From NCBI RefSeq assembly GCF_030690345.1, contig NZ_JAUYGV010000008.1:188433-252432 (forward strand): 64,000 bases of DNA, in the 5' to 3' direction. A model generated the notes under the pieces. The model did not search any database. It was given only the letters and a program-made list of their open reading frames with translations, and was not told the DNA's origin. Positions 42,599-52,268 of the stretch are shown here, piece after piece. Numbering within the stretch: the stretch's first letter is position 1; each line of letters starts with the position of its first letter. The stretch is from Rheinheimera sp. (GTDB lineage: Bacteria; Pseudomonadota; Gammaproteobacteria; Enterobacterales; Alteromonadaceae). Made by a program: the position numbers and the translations under genes.

Positions 42599-42730
42599 TT
42601 ATTTGCGCAGCTTCTCCATGGCGGGTTTGCATCCCCAATGGGGCGACACAGGGTGTCTGAGCGAACGCGCAGCGGGCGCGAGTTACTGTGGCGAGCCCGG
42701 TGGGCGTTGCAATTCCGCCCGCGCAAATAA
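42599..42730. repeat. large palindromic intergenic repeat, copy A (between yacL and acnB)
   Basis: Outer arms TTATTTGCGC (42599-42608) and GCGCAAATAA (42721-42730) pair perfectly. Inside, GGCGGGTTTGCA/TGCAATTCCGCC and CACAG/CTGTG continue the stem almost to the centre. The core CACAGGGTGTCTGAGC ... GCGAGTTACTGTGGCGAGCC recurs at copy B (45627-45743) with single-base changes. A short repeat family of MITE or REP/BIME type; the family name is not known to me. Confidence 0.75.
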
Positions 42731-42787
42731 TCTTTCAGCCGGTCGCTGCTAAAATTGTAGCCGCTCGCCGTATATTAGCGAGCAGAA

Positions 42788-42812
42788 AAAAGGCCTGCAG
42801 TGGCAGGCCTTT
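42788..42812 (-). terminator. terminator of acnB
   Basis: AAAGGCCTGC, four-base loop, GCAGGCCTTT; on the leftward strand it is followed by a T-run. It lies 17 bases after the acnB stop. Confidence 0.85.
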
Positions 42813-42828
42813 AGCATTACAGGGCTAG

Positions 42829-45426
42829 TTACACCGCTTGCTGGATAATCACGTTATCCGCTTTTTTGGTGTACTGCTCCATGCGGTGGAAGTTCAGGTA
42901 ACGATAAGTATCGGCCGCAGTAGCATCGATTTGCTTCGCGTATTCCATATACTCGGCTACTGTTGGCAGTTTACCGATAATAGAAGCAACTGCTGCCAGC
43001 TCGGCTGAAGCTAAGTACACGTTTGCGCCCTGACCTAAACGGTTCGGGAAGTTACGCGTAGAGGTAGATACTACTGTTGAGTTCTCCGCTACCCGTGCCT
43101 GGTTACCCATACACAGTGAACAACCCGGCATTTCAGTGCGGGCACCTACTTTACCGAAAATGCTGTAGTAACCTTCTTCGGTCAACTGCGCCTGGTCCAT
43201 CTTGGTTGGCGGTGCAATCCACAGACGGGTTGGCAGCTGGCCTTTGTATTTATCCAGCAGCTTACCGGCGGCGCGGAAGTGGCCGATGTTGGTCATACAA
43301 GAACCGATAAACACTTCGTCGATTTTGTCGCCGGCTACGTCAGACAGTAAACGCGCATCGTCCGGATCGTTTGGTGCACACAGCACCGGCTCTTTAATGT
43401 CAGCAAGGTCAATCTCGATAATTTCGCTGTACTCAGCATCGGCATCGGCAGACATCAGCTGTGGATCTTTCAGCCAGGCCTGCATTGCGTTAATACGACG
43501 CTCGATAGTGCGCACATCGCCGTAGCCTTCAGCAATCATCCACTTCAGCATAACAATGTTTGATTCTAAGTATTCAGCAATAGAGGCATCTGACAGCTTG
43601 ATACTGCAACCGGCAGCAGAGCGCTCTGCAGACGCATCAGATAACTCAAACGCTTGTTCTACTGTTAAATTTGGTAAACCTTCGATTTCCAGAATACGGC
43701 CGGAGAAGATGTTCTTCTTGCCTTTCTTATCAACGGTTAACAAGCCTTTTTGGATGGCTACGTACGGAATAGCATGTACTAAGTCGCGCAGGGTAATACC
43801 CGGCTGCATTTCGCCTTTAAAGCGTACCAGTACTGATTCCGGCATATCCAGTGGCATTACACCGGTTGCAGCTGCGAACGCTACCAGGCCAGAACCGGCC
43901 GGGAACGAAATACCAATCGGGAAACGGGTGTGCGAGTCACCACCGGTACCTACGGTATCAGGCAGTAACATACGGTTTAACCAGCTGTGGATAATACCAT
44001 CGCCCGGACGCAGTGATACACCGCCGCGATTCATAATAAAGTCCGGCAGCGTGTGGTGCGTATCAACATCAACCGGCTTCGGATAAGCGGCAGTGTGACA
44101 GAACGACTGCATGGTTAAATCGGCCGAAAAACCCAAACAGGCTAAGTCTTTTAACTCGTCGCGCGTCATCGGGCCGGTGGTATCTTGCGAGCCCACTGTG
44201 GTCATTTTTGGCTCACAGTATGTGCCGGGGCGTACGCCTTTCACGCCGCAAGCTTTACCGACCATTTTCTGCGCCAGCGTAAAGCCTTTACCTGAGTCCA
44301 CTTTAGCTTGTGGCCGGCGGAATTTGTCCGACGGGCCATGGCCTAAGAATTCACGCGCACGGTCAGTTAAGCCACGGCCGATAATCAGCGGAATACGGCC
44401 ACCGGCACGTACTTCGTCAATTAACACGTCGGTTGCCAGGCTAAATTCAGCCAGCACTTCACCACTACCGTGACGAACCACTTTGCCTTCGAACGGCAGA
44501 ATGTCGATCACATCACCCATTTCCAGCTTGGAAACATCAACTTCAATTGGCAGCGCACCTGAGTCTTCCATAGTGTTAAAGAAGATAGGTGCAATTTTGC
44601 CACCCAGCACAAAACCACCGCCGCGCTTGTTCGGCACGTATGGAATGTCGTCACCCATAAACCACAGCACAGAGTTAGTGGCGGATTTACGTGACGAACC
44701 GGTACCCACTACATCGCCAACATAAGCCAGCGGGAAGCCTTTTTTGTTCAGCTCGTCTAACTGTTTGATTGGGCCAACAGTGCCCGGCTGATCCGGGTTA
44801 ATGCCTTCACGGGCATTTTTCAGCATGGCTAAGGCATGCAGTGGAATATCCGGCCGTGACCAGGCATCCGGTGCCGGTGATAAATCATCAGTGTTGGTTT
44901 CACCCGACACTTTAAATACGGTAACAGTAATTTTTTCCGCTAAGGCTGGTTTGGCTTCAAACCACTCGGCATCGGCCCAGCTTTGTACTACTTGCTTGGC
45001 ATGCACATTACCGGCATCGGCTTTTTCGGTGACATCATGGAAAGCATCGAAAATCAGCAAGGTGTGCGACAGCGCTTTGGCAGCAATAGGCGCCAGCTTG
45101 TCGTTGTCCAGCAGGCTGATTAACGGCTGAATATTGTAGCCGCCCATCATGGTGCCTAATAACTCAGTAGCGTATTCGGCACTGATCAGGCTGCTTGACG
45201 CTTCGCCATTAGCCAGAGCGGCTAAAAAGCCGGCTTTAACATAAGCCGCTTCGTCTACGCCCGGTGGTACGCGGTTTACTAATAAATCAACTAAGGTGTC
45301 TTCTTCACCTTTTGGCGGGTTCTTTAACAGTTCAACTAAGGCGGCTACCTGCTCAGCATTGAGCGGTTTTGGCGGGATACCTTGCGCAGCGCGCTCGGCC
45401 ACATGTTCGCGATATTGTTGTAGCAC
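42829..45426 (-). CDS. acnB: aconitate hydratase B (also 2-methylisocitrate dehydratase activity)
   Basis: 865 residues, the standard AcnB length. The order is AcnB-specific: N-terminal HEAT-like domain (1-160), swivel domain (about 170-380), then the catalytic domains. Iron-sulfur ligands are the cysteines of [12 protein letters not shown] and of PGCSLCMGN near the C terminus. It isomerises citrate and isocitrate in the TCA cycle and binds mRNA as an apo-protein. It stands alone with its own promoter region and terminator, flanked by two palindromic repeats. Link to the DUF3612/malate-synthase-like pair 5 kb away is only thematic. Confidence 0.98.
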   Translation of the reverse strand: MLQQYREHVAERAAQGIPPKPLNAEQVAALVELLKNPPKGEEDTLVDLLVNRVPPGVDEAAYVKAGFLAALANGEASSSLISAEYATELLGTMMGGYNIQPLISLLDNDKLAPIAAKALSHTLLIFDAFHDVTEKADAGNVHAKQVVQSWADAEWFEAKPALAEKITVTVFKVSGETNTDDLSPAPDAWSRPDIPLHALAMLKNAREGINPDQPGTVGPIKQLDELNKKGFPLAYVGDVVGTGSSRKSATNSVLWFMGDDIPYVPNKRGGGFVLGGKIAPIFFNTMEDSGALPIEVDVSKLEMGDVIDILPFEGKVVRHGSGEVLAEFSLATDVLIDEVRAGGRIPLIIGRGLTDRAREFLGHGPSDKFRRPQAKVDSGKGFTLAQKMVGKACGVKGVRPGTYCEPKMTTVGSQDTTGPMTRDELKDLACLGFSADLTMQSFCHTAAYPKPVDVDTHHTLPDFIMNRGGVSLRPGDGIIHSWLNRMLLPDTVGTGGDSHTRFPIGISFPAGSGLVAFAAATGVMPLDMPESVLVRFKGEMQPGITLRDLVHAIPYVAIQKGLLTVDKKGKKNIFSGRILEIEGLPNLTVEQAFELSDASAERSAAGCSIKLSDASIAEYLESNIVMLKWMIAEGYGDVRTIERRINAMQAWLKDPQLMSADADAEYSEIIEIDLADIKEPVLCAPNDPDDARLLSDVAGDKIDEVFIGSCMTNIGHFRAAGKLLDKYKGQLPTRLWIAPPTKMDQAQLTEEGYYSIFGKVGARTEMPGCSLCMGNQARVAENSTVVSTSTRNFPNRLGQGANVYLASAELAAVASIIGKLPTVAEYMEYAKQIDATAADTYRYLNFHRMEQYTKKADNVIIQQAV

Positions 45427-45626
45427 AGTATGATCCTCTTGGTCGTTGCCGGCAGTCTTGCTACTGCGGCGTCATTCTTAGAATGAATGGGCGTAATTAT
45501 ATGAAAATTCGGGCCAGATTGACATCGGGCCGTTAACCACCCTACTTATAGTGGGTATAAATACGGTGAATATGAAACCGGATGTTATATACTCTTCGTT
45601 ATAGTGGTCTGACCTCGCTAGCTATG

Positions 45627-45743
45627 ACAGAGGTTGGAATCCCGAGCCGGGCGCCACAGAGTGTCTGAGCCCTGCCGCAGGCAGTAGGGCGAGTTGCTGT
45701 GGCGAGCCGGAGCGGGAATTGCAACCGGCGGGCTAAACTCTGT
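45627..45743. repeat. large palindromic intergenic repeat, copy B (between pepO and acnB)
   Basis: GGTTGGAATCCCG (45632 onward) pairs with CGGGAATTGCAACC (to 45726), with outer ACAGAG/CTCTGT. An inner hairpin CTGCC-GCA-GGCAG lies at the tip. It shares with copy A the motifs CACAG(G/A)GTGTCTGAGC and GCGAGTT(A/G)CTGTGGCGAGCC. The rest of the 395-base acnB upstream gap (45427-45822) holds the acnB promoter region and the pepO terminator; I see nothing else. Confidence 0.75.
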
Positions 45744-45760
45744 TAACTATTATAGATATA

Positions 45761-45790
45761 AAAAAGGCTGAGTAGTCACCTACTCAGCCT
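45761..45790 (-). terminator. terminator of the PepO gene
   Basis: AGGCTGAGTAG, TCAC loop, CTACTCAGCCT (45765-45790), followed on the leftward strand by TTTTTATATC. Perfect 11-base stem. Confidence 0.9.
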
Positions 45791-45822
45791 GTGCAGTGTA
45801 GCAGATTTTTGTTATCCAGCGA

Positions 45823-47892
45823 TTACCAGATCTTAACGCGCTGCTCTGGTGCAATATACATCGCATCGCCTTCTTTAATATCAAAAGCCGTGTAAAACTC
45901 CGGAATATTTGGCAGTACACCGATAACACGATAATGCGCCGGTGAGTGTGGCCCCGTGCTTAACTGGCGCTTTAACGCCTCTTCGCGGTACTGTGAACGC
46001 CATACCTGCGCCCAGCTTAAAAAGAAACGTTGCTGACCGCTAAAACCATCCAGTACCGGCGCTTCTTTGCCTTCCAACGACAGTTGATAGGCTTTCAGAG
46101 CTACCGTCATACCGCCTAAGTCACCGATGTTTTCACCCAGCGCCAGCGCACCGTTAATGCTCAGGCCAGGCAAAGGTTCAAACTTATTGTACTGGCCAAT
46201 TAACTTGGCGCCACGCGCCTGGAACTGCATTTTGTCCTGCTCGGTCCACCAGTTGCGCAGGTTACCATTACCGTCGTACTTAGCGCCCTGATCATCAAAA
46301 CCATGGCCGATTTCGTGGCCAATAACACCACCGATACCGCCGTAGTTTACCGCATCATCTGCTGCCATATTAAAGAATGGTGGTTGCAGAATAGCCGCCG
46401 GAAACACAATCTCGTTATTTACCGGGTTGTAGTAAGCATTCACCGTTTGTGGCGTCATAAACCACTCGCTCTTGTCGATTGGCTGACCCAGCTTATTGAT
46501 CATGTCGTCGTAGCCCCAATGGCTGGCGCGGACAAAGTTACCGACTAAATCGTCGGCTTTAATTTCCAGGGCAGAGTAATCTTTCCATTTATCCGGGTAA
46601 CCGATTTTCGGTGTGAAGGTGCTGAGTTTTTCCAGCGCCGCAACCTTGGTTTCCTCTGTCATCCACTCCAGCTCTTTAATCGAGATTTCGTAGGCTTTAA
46701 TCAGGTTAGCTACCAGCTGTTCCATCCGCGCTTTGGCTTCCGGTTTAAAGTGGCGCTCAACGTACAGCTTACCGGTCAACTCACCTAATACCTGGTCTGA
46801 GGCATCAACCGCCCGTTTCCAACGCGGTTGCTGCTGTTCAATGCCGCTCAAGGTGGTGCCGTAAAAAGCAAAACGCCGCTCGGCAAAGTTGCTGCTGAGT
46901 TTATCGGCATAGCTGTTAATGGTTTTGATGCTTAAATAATCCTGCCAGCTTTGTAAGTCTGTGCTGTCCAGCACCTTAGCAAAACCGTCGAAGTAGCTTG
47001 GTTGACGCACAATAATGTCAGTTACGCCGGCAAGTTTGGCACCGTTAGCAAAGGCAGCCCAATCAAAGCTACCCATTTGGCTATCGAGCTCTGTAGCGGC
47101 AATTTTGTTATAGGTTTTATCGGCGTTGCGGCTCTCTACCCGCGTCCAGTGATGTTCGGCCAGCGCTTTTTCCAGTGCATAAACGCGCTCAGCCGCTGCA
47201 GCAGCATCGGTGTGACCGGCCAGGCTAAACATATCGGCTAAATAGGCTTTGTAATCGGCAATCAGCTTTAATGAGGCTTCATCATCTTTAAAGTAATAAT
47301 CGCGATCCGGTAAACCTAAACCACCCTGGTTCAGATACACGGCGTACTCAGAAGAGTTCTTCGCATCGTTATTAACATACCAGCCAAACGGAATGGCTAC
47401 GCCATCGCGCTGCAAGCTGGCAAATAACGACGCCAGTTGCGCTTTGTCAGTAACGGCTTTAATGGCATCCAGTTGTGGTGCCAGCGGACTGATGCCCAGT
47501 TTTTCAATAGTGGCTTCATCCATAAAGCTGTTGAAAAAGCTGCCCAGCTTTTGCTCATCAGAGCCGGTTTTTAAATCGGTACGGGCCGACACTTCATCAA
47601 TAATGGCCTTAACTGCCTGCTGTGAATTGTCGTTCAGAATGTGGAACGAGCCGTAAGAGGCTTTATCGGCCGGGATCGGCGTTTCAGCTAACCACTTGCC
47701 GTTTACTGCGAGGAAGAAGTCTTCACTGAATTTTACCGCCGGGTCAAAGTATTGCTGGTCGATGCCCGATACTAACGGGGCTTTCACTTCAGCAACTGCC
47801 GCAGTTTGGGTTTGAGTGGCATCCTGTTTGTTACACGCCGTAAGGCCAAGTGCCAGCGCCACTGAGGCGGCGGCTAAGGTAAGTTTTTTCAT
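45823..47892 (-). CDS. pepO: M13-family zinc metallopeptidase, PepO-like lipoprotein
   Basis: 689 residues. The lipobox LGLTAC places it in the periplasm on a membrane anchor. The zinc motif HEIGH is at residues 526-530, followed by GFDDQGAKYD; the third ligand motif ENIGDLGG is near residue 588, and the substrate motif NAYYNP near 487. Neprilysin-type peptidases cut peptides of up to about 30-40 residues. It is leftward with its own terminator and divergent from the DUF2157 gene. Confidence 0.95.
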   Translation of the reverse strand: MKKLTLAAASVALALGLTACNKQDATQTQTAAVAEVKAPLVSGIDQQYFDPAVKFSEDFFLAVNGKWLAETPIPADKASYGSFHILNDNSQQAVKAIIDEVSARTDLKTGSDEQKLGSFFNSFMDEATIEKLGISPLAPQLDAIKAVTDKAQLASLFASLQRDGVAIPFGWYVNNDAKNSSEYAVYLNQGGLGLPDRDYYFKDDEASLKLIADYKAYLADMFSLAGHTDAAAAAERVYALEKALAEHHWTRVESRNADKTYNKIAATELDSQMGSFDWAAFANGAKLAGVTDIIVRQPSYFDGFAKVLDSTDLQSWQDYLSIKTINSYADKLSSNFAERRFAFYGTTLSGIEQQQPRWKRAVDASDQVLGELTGKLYVERHFKPEAKARMEQLVANLIKAYEISIKELEWMTEETKVAALEKLSTFTPKIGYPDKWKDYSALEIKADDLVGNFVRASHWGYDDMINKLGQPIDKSEWFMTPQTVNAYYNPVNNEIVFPAAILQPPFFNMAADDAVNYGGIGGVIGHEIGHGFDDQGAKYDGNGNLRNWWTEQDKMQFQARGAKLIGQYNKFEPLPGLSINGALALGENIGDLGGMTVALKAYQLSLEGKEAPVLDGFSGQQRFFLSWAQVWRSQYREEALKRQLSTGPHSPAHYRVIGVLPNIPEFYTAFDIKEGDAMYIAPEQRVKIW

Positions 47893-48041
47893 TGTTGTTA
47901 TCCTGTTGGGTTACATAAAATACAGCCGCTTTATACTACTCTGTTGCTGCCTGGATGCCAAACCGCCGGCGGCGCGAAGTTGTAACAAGTTATAAAATCG
48001 CTATGATGCTATTCACTTAATACAAACAAGCCAGACCAAAT

Positions 48042-49016
48042 ATGGATCAACTGCGCCGCGCCGATCAACTGTTGCAGTGGACAGAGCAACAGCAACTCAA
48101 CACTAACCAGCTGCAACAGGCCGCCGGCCGTTATGCGCTGCAGCCGGCAACCGAACTCTGGCTGCTACTGGCCAACCGCGTGTTACTGTTTAGCAGTGTA
48201 GTCCTGTTAAGCAGTGCGCTGATTTTCTTTCTCGCCCATAACTGGCCGTTAATGCATTATTTTGCCAAATTTGCGCTGGCAGGCGCTGCTGTGCTGACAG
48301 CCGGTGCCGTAGCCTTTTTCAGCAAGGCGCACAGCCTGCTACAACGTGCAGCCTTGCTGGCAACGGCGATAACGACGGGCGCCTTATTGGCACTGATCGG
48401 CCAAACTTACCAAACCGGTGCCGATATCTGGCAGCTATTTGCCGGCTGGGCGGCATTGATAACGCCGCTGGTGCTGCTGTCCGGCAGTCGTGCCTGCTAT
48501 CTACTGTGGTTTTTGCTGCTGGAGCTGGCGCTGAGCCGTTATCTGCATACTCAGTCTGATTTTTTCTGGCTGCCGGCAAGCCCACCTATGATACTGAATC
48601 TGGCATTGGCGAACCTGTTGCTATTGGTATTTGCCGAATTTGCCCTGCCCCGGCTTCGGGTTAAAGCCAACCAGGCGCTGGTTTGGCTGGCAGCGCTGCT
48701 GTTAATAGCGCCGTTAACTTACGGCGCAGCTATCGGCACATGGGACAGCGACTACCGGCCCAACTTGCTGGCTTATCTGCTGCTGACAGCCGCGCTGATG
48801 CTGTGGTATTGGCGCCGGCGCCGCGATGTGCTGTTGTTAGCCTTACTGACATTCAGTGCCATTAGCGTGGCAACCTCAATGCTGGCAAGCGTGCTGGAAA
48901 ATGCTGATGAGTTTGTTGCGATGAATTTGTTGGCACTGTTTGTTATCGGCAGCAGCACCGGCGCGGTGATCTGGCTGAAAAAGCTGCTGCAAGCCCCTGT
49001 AGAGACCACCGTATGA
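48042..49016 (+). CDS. DUF2157-type membrane protein
   Basis: 324 residues. A short cytoplasmic N terminus (about 1-45, with LLQWTEQQQLNTNQLQQAAGRY) leads into about eight to nine membrane spans. The segment GQTYQTGADIWQLFAGWA near residue 125 is typical of DUF2157 proteins. The function is unknown. It overlaps the next gene by ATGA and forms a three-gene unit with the DUF4401 and GDYXXLXY proteins, an arrangement seen in other bacteria. Confidence 0.85.
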   Translation: MDQLRRADQLLQWTEQQQLNTNQLQQAAGRYALQPATELWLLLANRVLLFSSVVLLSSALIFFLAHNWPLMHYFAKFALAGAAVLTAGAVAFFSKAHSLLQRAALLATAITTGALLALIGQTYQTGADIWQLFAGWAALITPLVLLSGSRACYLLWFLLLELALSRYLHTQSDFFWLPASPPMILNLALANLLLLVFAEFALPRLRVKANQALVWLAALLLIAPLTYGAAIGTWDSDYRPNLLAYLLLTAALMLWYWRRRRDVLLLALLTFSAISVATSMLASVLENADEFVAMNLLALFVIGSSTGAVIWLKKLLQAPVETTV

Positions 49017-50077
49017 AGCCAAACGCCGAACTCACCACACAGCTCACCGCTGAACTCGCCACACAATTGCAGCAAGCCGGTATTGTTGACCAGGCCGCCG
49101 CAGCGCAGTTGCTTAATCCGGCAAGCCCCTGGTGGCTGCAAATTATGCAGGGCATCGCCGCCTGGATAGCATCGATATTTATTATCAGCGCCTTTGTCGG
49201 CCCGCTACTGGCGCTGACAGGCAGCAACGTAGTGTACTTAGTTACCGGCTTGCTGTTATTAGCCGGCGCTATCTGGTTGGCGTTGCGGCCGCAAGAGTTT
49301 TTGCAGCATATGTCGGTCGCTGTAGCATTAGCAGGCCAGGGCTTGCTGGTGTACAGCAGCTATGAACTGTTTGCGCATTCTATCGACGTACCGCGCTATG
49401 CCTGCGCCCTTATCAGCGCGCTACTGCTGTTAAGCCCGCTTAACCGGCTGCACCAGCGGGCCAGCTTAAGCATTGCCTTGCTGTGTCTGTTGTCGTTAAT
49501 TGACTCTGCGCCGGCAATAGCCGTTATCAGCTCAGTGCTGGCGGCGCTGGCGGTTGTGTTGTGGTGCAGCCGGCCGCAGTGGAGCGGCCTGGCCTTTGCC
49601 GGCCGGATAAAAAGCCTGCTGGAAGTTGCCACCCTGGCCGGGTTTGGCCTGAGTTTATTTGGCCAGTGCCTGCTGTTTATTGACAGCAGCCACTGGCTGG
49701 ACAACAAGCTGATGCTGGCCCGCGCTTTATGCAGTGCACTTGGCAGTGTACTGTTAATTGCTACCGTATTTTGGCTCAGCCGGCTGGCAACAGTGCCCAG
49801 CCGGCTGGCACTACTGACCGTAACCACGCTGCTGTGTATTTTACTGTACCCGGCGTCGGGTTTATTGGTTAGCTGCGCCTTAATGCTGGCGTGTTTTTAC
49901 GGCTGCAGCCGGCGCTGGTGCGCGCTGGCTTTACTGAGCATGCTGTTTGCCATCAGCCAGTTCTATTACAGCCTTGAGCTTAATTTGCTGCACAAATCCG
50001 GCCTGCTGGCATTATCGGGCCTGCTGGTACTGGCAGCCTGGTTATTACTGCAACGTTACCAGCGGAGGTTAGCATGA
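49013..50077 (+). CDS. DUF4401-type membrane protein
   Basis: 354 residues. After a 45-residue N terminus, about ten membrane spans run to the end. It resembles DUF4401 proteins, which occur between DUF2157 and GDYXXLXY genes. ATGA overlaps at both ends couple translation of all three. No active-site motif is visible, and its role is unknown. Confidence 0.82.
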   Translation: MKPNAELTTQLTAELATQLQQAGIVDQAAAAQLLNPASPWWLQIMQGIAAWIASIFIISAFVGPLLALTGSNVVYLVTGLLLLAGAIWLALRPQEFLQHMSVAVALAGQGLLVYSSYELFAHSIDVPRYACALISALLLLSPLNRLHQRASLSIALLCLLSLIDSAPAIAVISSVLAALAVVLWCSRPQWSGLAFAGRIKSLLEVATLAGFGLSLFGQCLLFIDSSHWLDNKLMLARALCSALGSVLLIATVFWLSRLATVPSRLALLTVTTLLCILLYPASGLLVSCALMLACFYGCSRRWCALALLSMLFAISQFYYSLELNLLHKSGLLALSGLLVLAAWLLLQRYQRRLA

Positions 50078-50568
50078 TATTAACGCGGCACAGGCTGGCC
50101 ATTGCCGCCGCCGTATTACTTGTTCTGGCCACGGCAGGCGCAGCAATTGCGCAGTTTGAGCACACGCTGAAAACCGGCCGCGTGGTTAATATCGCGCTGG
50201 CACCGCTGGACCCCCGCTCGATTATGCAGGGAGATTATATGGCGCTGGCCTATGCCATTGACCGCGAATTACCGGAAGATGCCGCGCAGTATAAATACGC
50301 CTGGCTAAGTGTAGATGCCCGGCAACTGGCCAGCTTGCACAGCCTGAGTAACAGTTTGCCGCAACAGCCGCAGTTGGTTGCCGTATTGCTGCGCCGGCGC
50401 GACGGTATATTCAGTGTTGGCCCCAATGCGTTCTTTTTTGCTGAGGGCACAGGCGCGCTATATGAACAGGCACCGTATGGTCAGTTCCGGGTAGATGCCG
50501 GCGGCAAAGCATTGCTGGTAAGTTTACTGGATGAAAATTTGCAGTTATTAGGGGAGAATAGCCGCTGA
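50074..50568 (+). CDS. GDYXXLXY-domain exported protein
   Basis: 164 residues. An N-terminal hydrophobic stretch (8-30) acts as signal or anchor; the domain name motif is read directly as GDYMALAY near residue 52-59, just after LDPRSIMQ. The rest is beta-rich and periplasmic. It probably works with the two membrane proteins before it; the function is not established. Confidence 0.88.
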   Translation: MILTRHRLAIAAAVLLVLATAGAAIAQFEHTLKTGRVVNIALAPLDPRSIMQGDYMALAYAIDRELPEDAAQYKYAWLSVDARQLASLHSLSNSLPQQPQLVAVLLRRRDGIFSVGPNAFFFAEGTGALYEQAPYGQFRVDAGGKALLVSLLDENLQLLGENSR

Positions 50569-50584
50569 AACCTGCACCAGGCGA

Positions 50585-50681
50585 GAACCGGATTGCCCTA
50601 AGCCAACCGTTGCAGGCCAGGACGGCCGAATCGAGCCTACAGGGACGTATTTACGGCGTGTTGGTGTGGGTAAACCGGTTC
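50585..50681. repeat. 97-bp intergenic repeat, copy 2
   Basis: Ends GAACCGGATTGCCC and GGGTAAACCGGTTC are near-inverted copies. It aligns without gaps to 10610-10706 (13 differences of 97 by my count). The central hairpin is kept with different bases (GGCC/GGCC here, GGCAT/ATGCC in copy 1). It lies between the end of the GDYXXLXY gene and the end of the DUF3612 regulator gene, a convergent gap. Confidence 0.8.
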
Positions 50682-50698
50682 GACGCCCCTCAAACTGT

Positions 50699-52201
50699 TT
50701 AATCTTGACACTGATAACAGCCGGGGCTACGCGGGCAACTGTTACCGCGGGCGCAAATCAGTTGCACCGGCTTTTGTAAGCTGCGTGCCACCCAGTTAAT
50801 ATTCAGAATATTCGCCACACTGGTCAGCGCGGTTTGAATAGTTTTCGGCACCCTGGCACCACCGCTGCTGCCAACACACAACTGCTTTAATTCACCGGCC
50901 ATGCTATCGGCATCGACACCCTGCGCCAGCAACGCCGGGTTTAAATCGATACCGGCGCACAATACATGGGTATTGCCGGCCAAATCGCTTACTTTGGTAG
51001 ACTCGCAGCAGTAAATACGCGGCGCGCCGTTTACATCCAGCAACGACAGCTGCGCACTGCTGGCTACGCCTTCTACGTCAAACATCCGAAACACCGCCCA
51101 ATGCTGACACGGATCTTCAACCTGACGCATATTACCCCAAGGCAGCGGTATTCCGTTGCCGCGATACACCGCTTTAAGTTTACCCGGTGTATAGGCATCA
51201 AAATAATGCCAGTGCGTGTAGGGCGATACTGCCGTCATGCGGCGCATTGCCACCGATGCCGACACCCCGGCTTGCTGATGCGTGCTGATCTCATAACCAT
51301 GGCGGTCCAGCAACTGGCGAAACGGTAATTTGGGGCATAAAAGCGCGCCGGCAAAAAAGCTCGATTCAAAATCACGCCAGGCGTGCAAAATATCCTGCGG
51401 CTGCACGGCGGTAGAGCTGGACAGCTCATCATCATGCGCACCGCCCACTGTCATGCTGCTTTTTACACCGTCTTTATTGTGCAGCACGGCATGGCCGATA
51501 TGCACCGCCAGCTCGTATTTTAACCGTGTAGGAAACTGCTGCAGCAAGCTGTTTAAATGCAGGGTATTGGGCGGACTGAAAAACGACGTGGAGACGTTTT
51601 TTGACAATACCCCCAATTCATCCAGCAGCTCTTTCGGGGCTTCGGTAAACCAGCTGATCTGCAGCCCAAGCTGTTTTACGATCGCCAGCAACTCTTCCAC
51701 ACTCAGCGGCATACGTTTTTGGCCAACGTCTTCGGCCGCACGTTCCAGCTCAGGGAAGTGGTTTTGATGGTGCTCCTGATGCGCGCGAATAAGCAACTGG
51801 GCAAACTGCTTGCCACTGGTACCGGTTTGCGACAGCATTTCCGGAATGGCAATTTGCAAAATATCATTGGAAAACAAAAAACCCGGCTCCAGCGCCATAC
51901 CGCTGATACCGCCACGGCTGCCTTTTTGTGGCGTTAAATCCTGGCCGTCGTCTTCACCATCGAGAAACCAGTCGATGTCTTTTTGAAATACTTCAGCAAT
52001 AACCTGCAGCATTTCCACACCGGGCACCCGTTTACCGCGTTCAATCATGGACAGATAAGACACCGACGGCGCCTGCTCCGGATCGACGCGGATACAGCGG
52101 GTGGATAAATCTTCCATGGTTAAGTTATTGCGCTTTCTCAGGTTTCTGATCTTGGTTCCGAGAAAATGCGACTTTCTGAGCAGGCTTTTATTTGCTTTCA
52201 T
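50699..52201 (-). CDS. XRE-family regulator with DUF3612 / ImmA-like region
   Basis: 500 residues. The N-terminal HTH (about 14-75: GTKIRNLRKRNNLTMEDLS, PSVSYLSMIERGKRVPGVEML) resembles the ScfR/RamB class of regulators. The middle holds an IrrE/ImmA-like stretch (YELAVHIGHAVLH, although the usual HExxH is not obvious), then a DUF3612-like C-terminal half. The protein ends with a Cys cluster (GNSCPRSPGCYQCQD) that could bind metal. In Vibrio and Shewanella such genes neighbour glyoxylate-shunt genes, from memory. Here the divergent gene encodes a malate synthase G-like domain, which fits. Confidence 0.8.
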   Translation of the reverse strand: MKANKSLLRKSHFLGTKIRNLRKRNNLTMEDLSTRCIRVDPEQAPSVSYLSMIERGKRVPGVEMLQVIAEVFQKDIDWFLDGEDDGQDLTPQKGSRGGISGMALEPGFLFSNDILQIAIPEMLSQTGTSGKQFAQLLIRAHQEHHQNHFPELERAAEDVGQKRMPLSVEELLAIVKQLGLQISWFTEAPKELLDELGVLSKNVSTSFFSPPNTLHLNSLLQQFPTRLKYELAVHIGHAVLHNKDGVKSSMTVGGAHDDELSSSTAVQPQDILHAWRDFESSFFAGALLCPKLPFRQLLDRHGYEISTHQQAGVSASVAMRRMTAVSPYTHWHYFDAYTPGKLKAVYRGNGIPLPWGNMRQVEDPCQHWAVFRMFDVEGVASSAQLSLLDVNGAPRIYCCESTKVSDLAGNTHVLCAGIDLNPALLAQGVDADSMAGELKQLCVGSSGGARVPKTIQTALTSVANILNINWVARSLQKPVQLICARGNSCPRSPGCYQCQD

Positions 52202-52268
52202 TTTGTAAAATTCACACTGTAAAATTTTTATTGTGAAATTATGCTGATTTTTAGCCTAGACTAGTTTT

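Noticed and set aside
43556-44086. Long open frame opposite acnB
   Set aside because: Antisense shadow of a well-conserved enzyme, with Ser/Pro/Arg-rich translation typical of such shadows.
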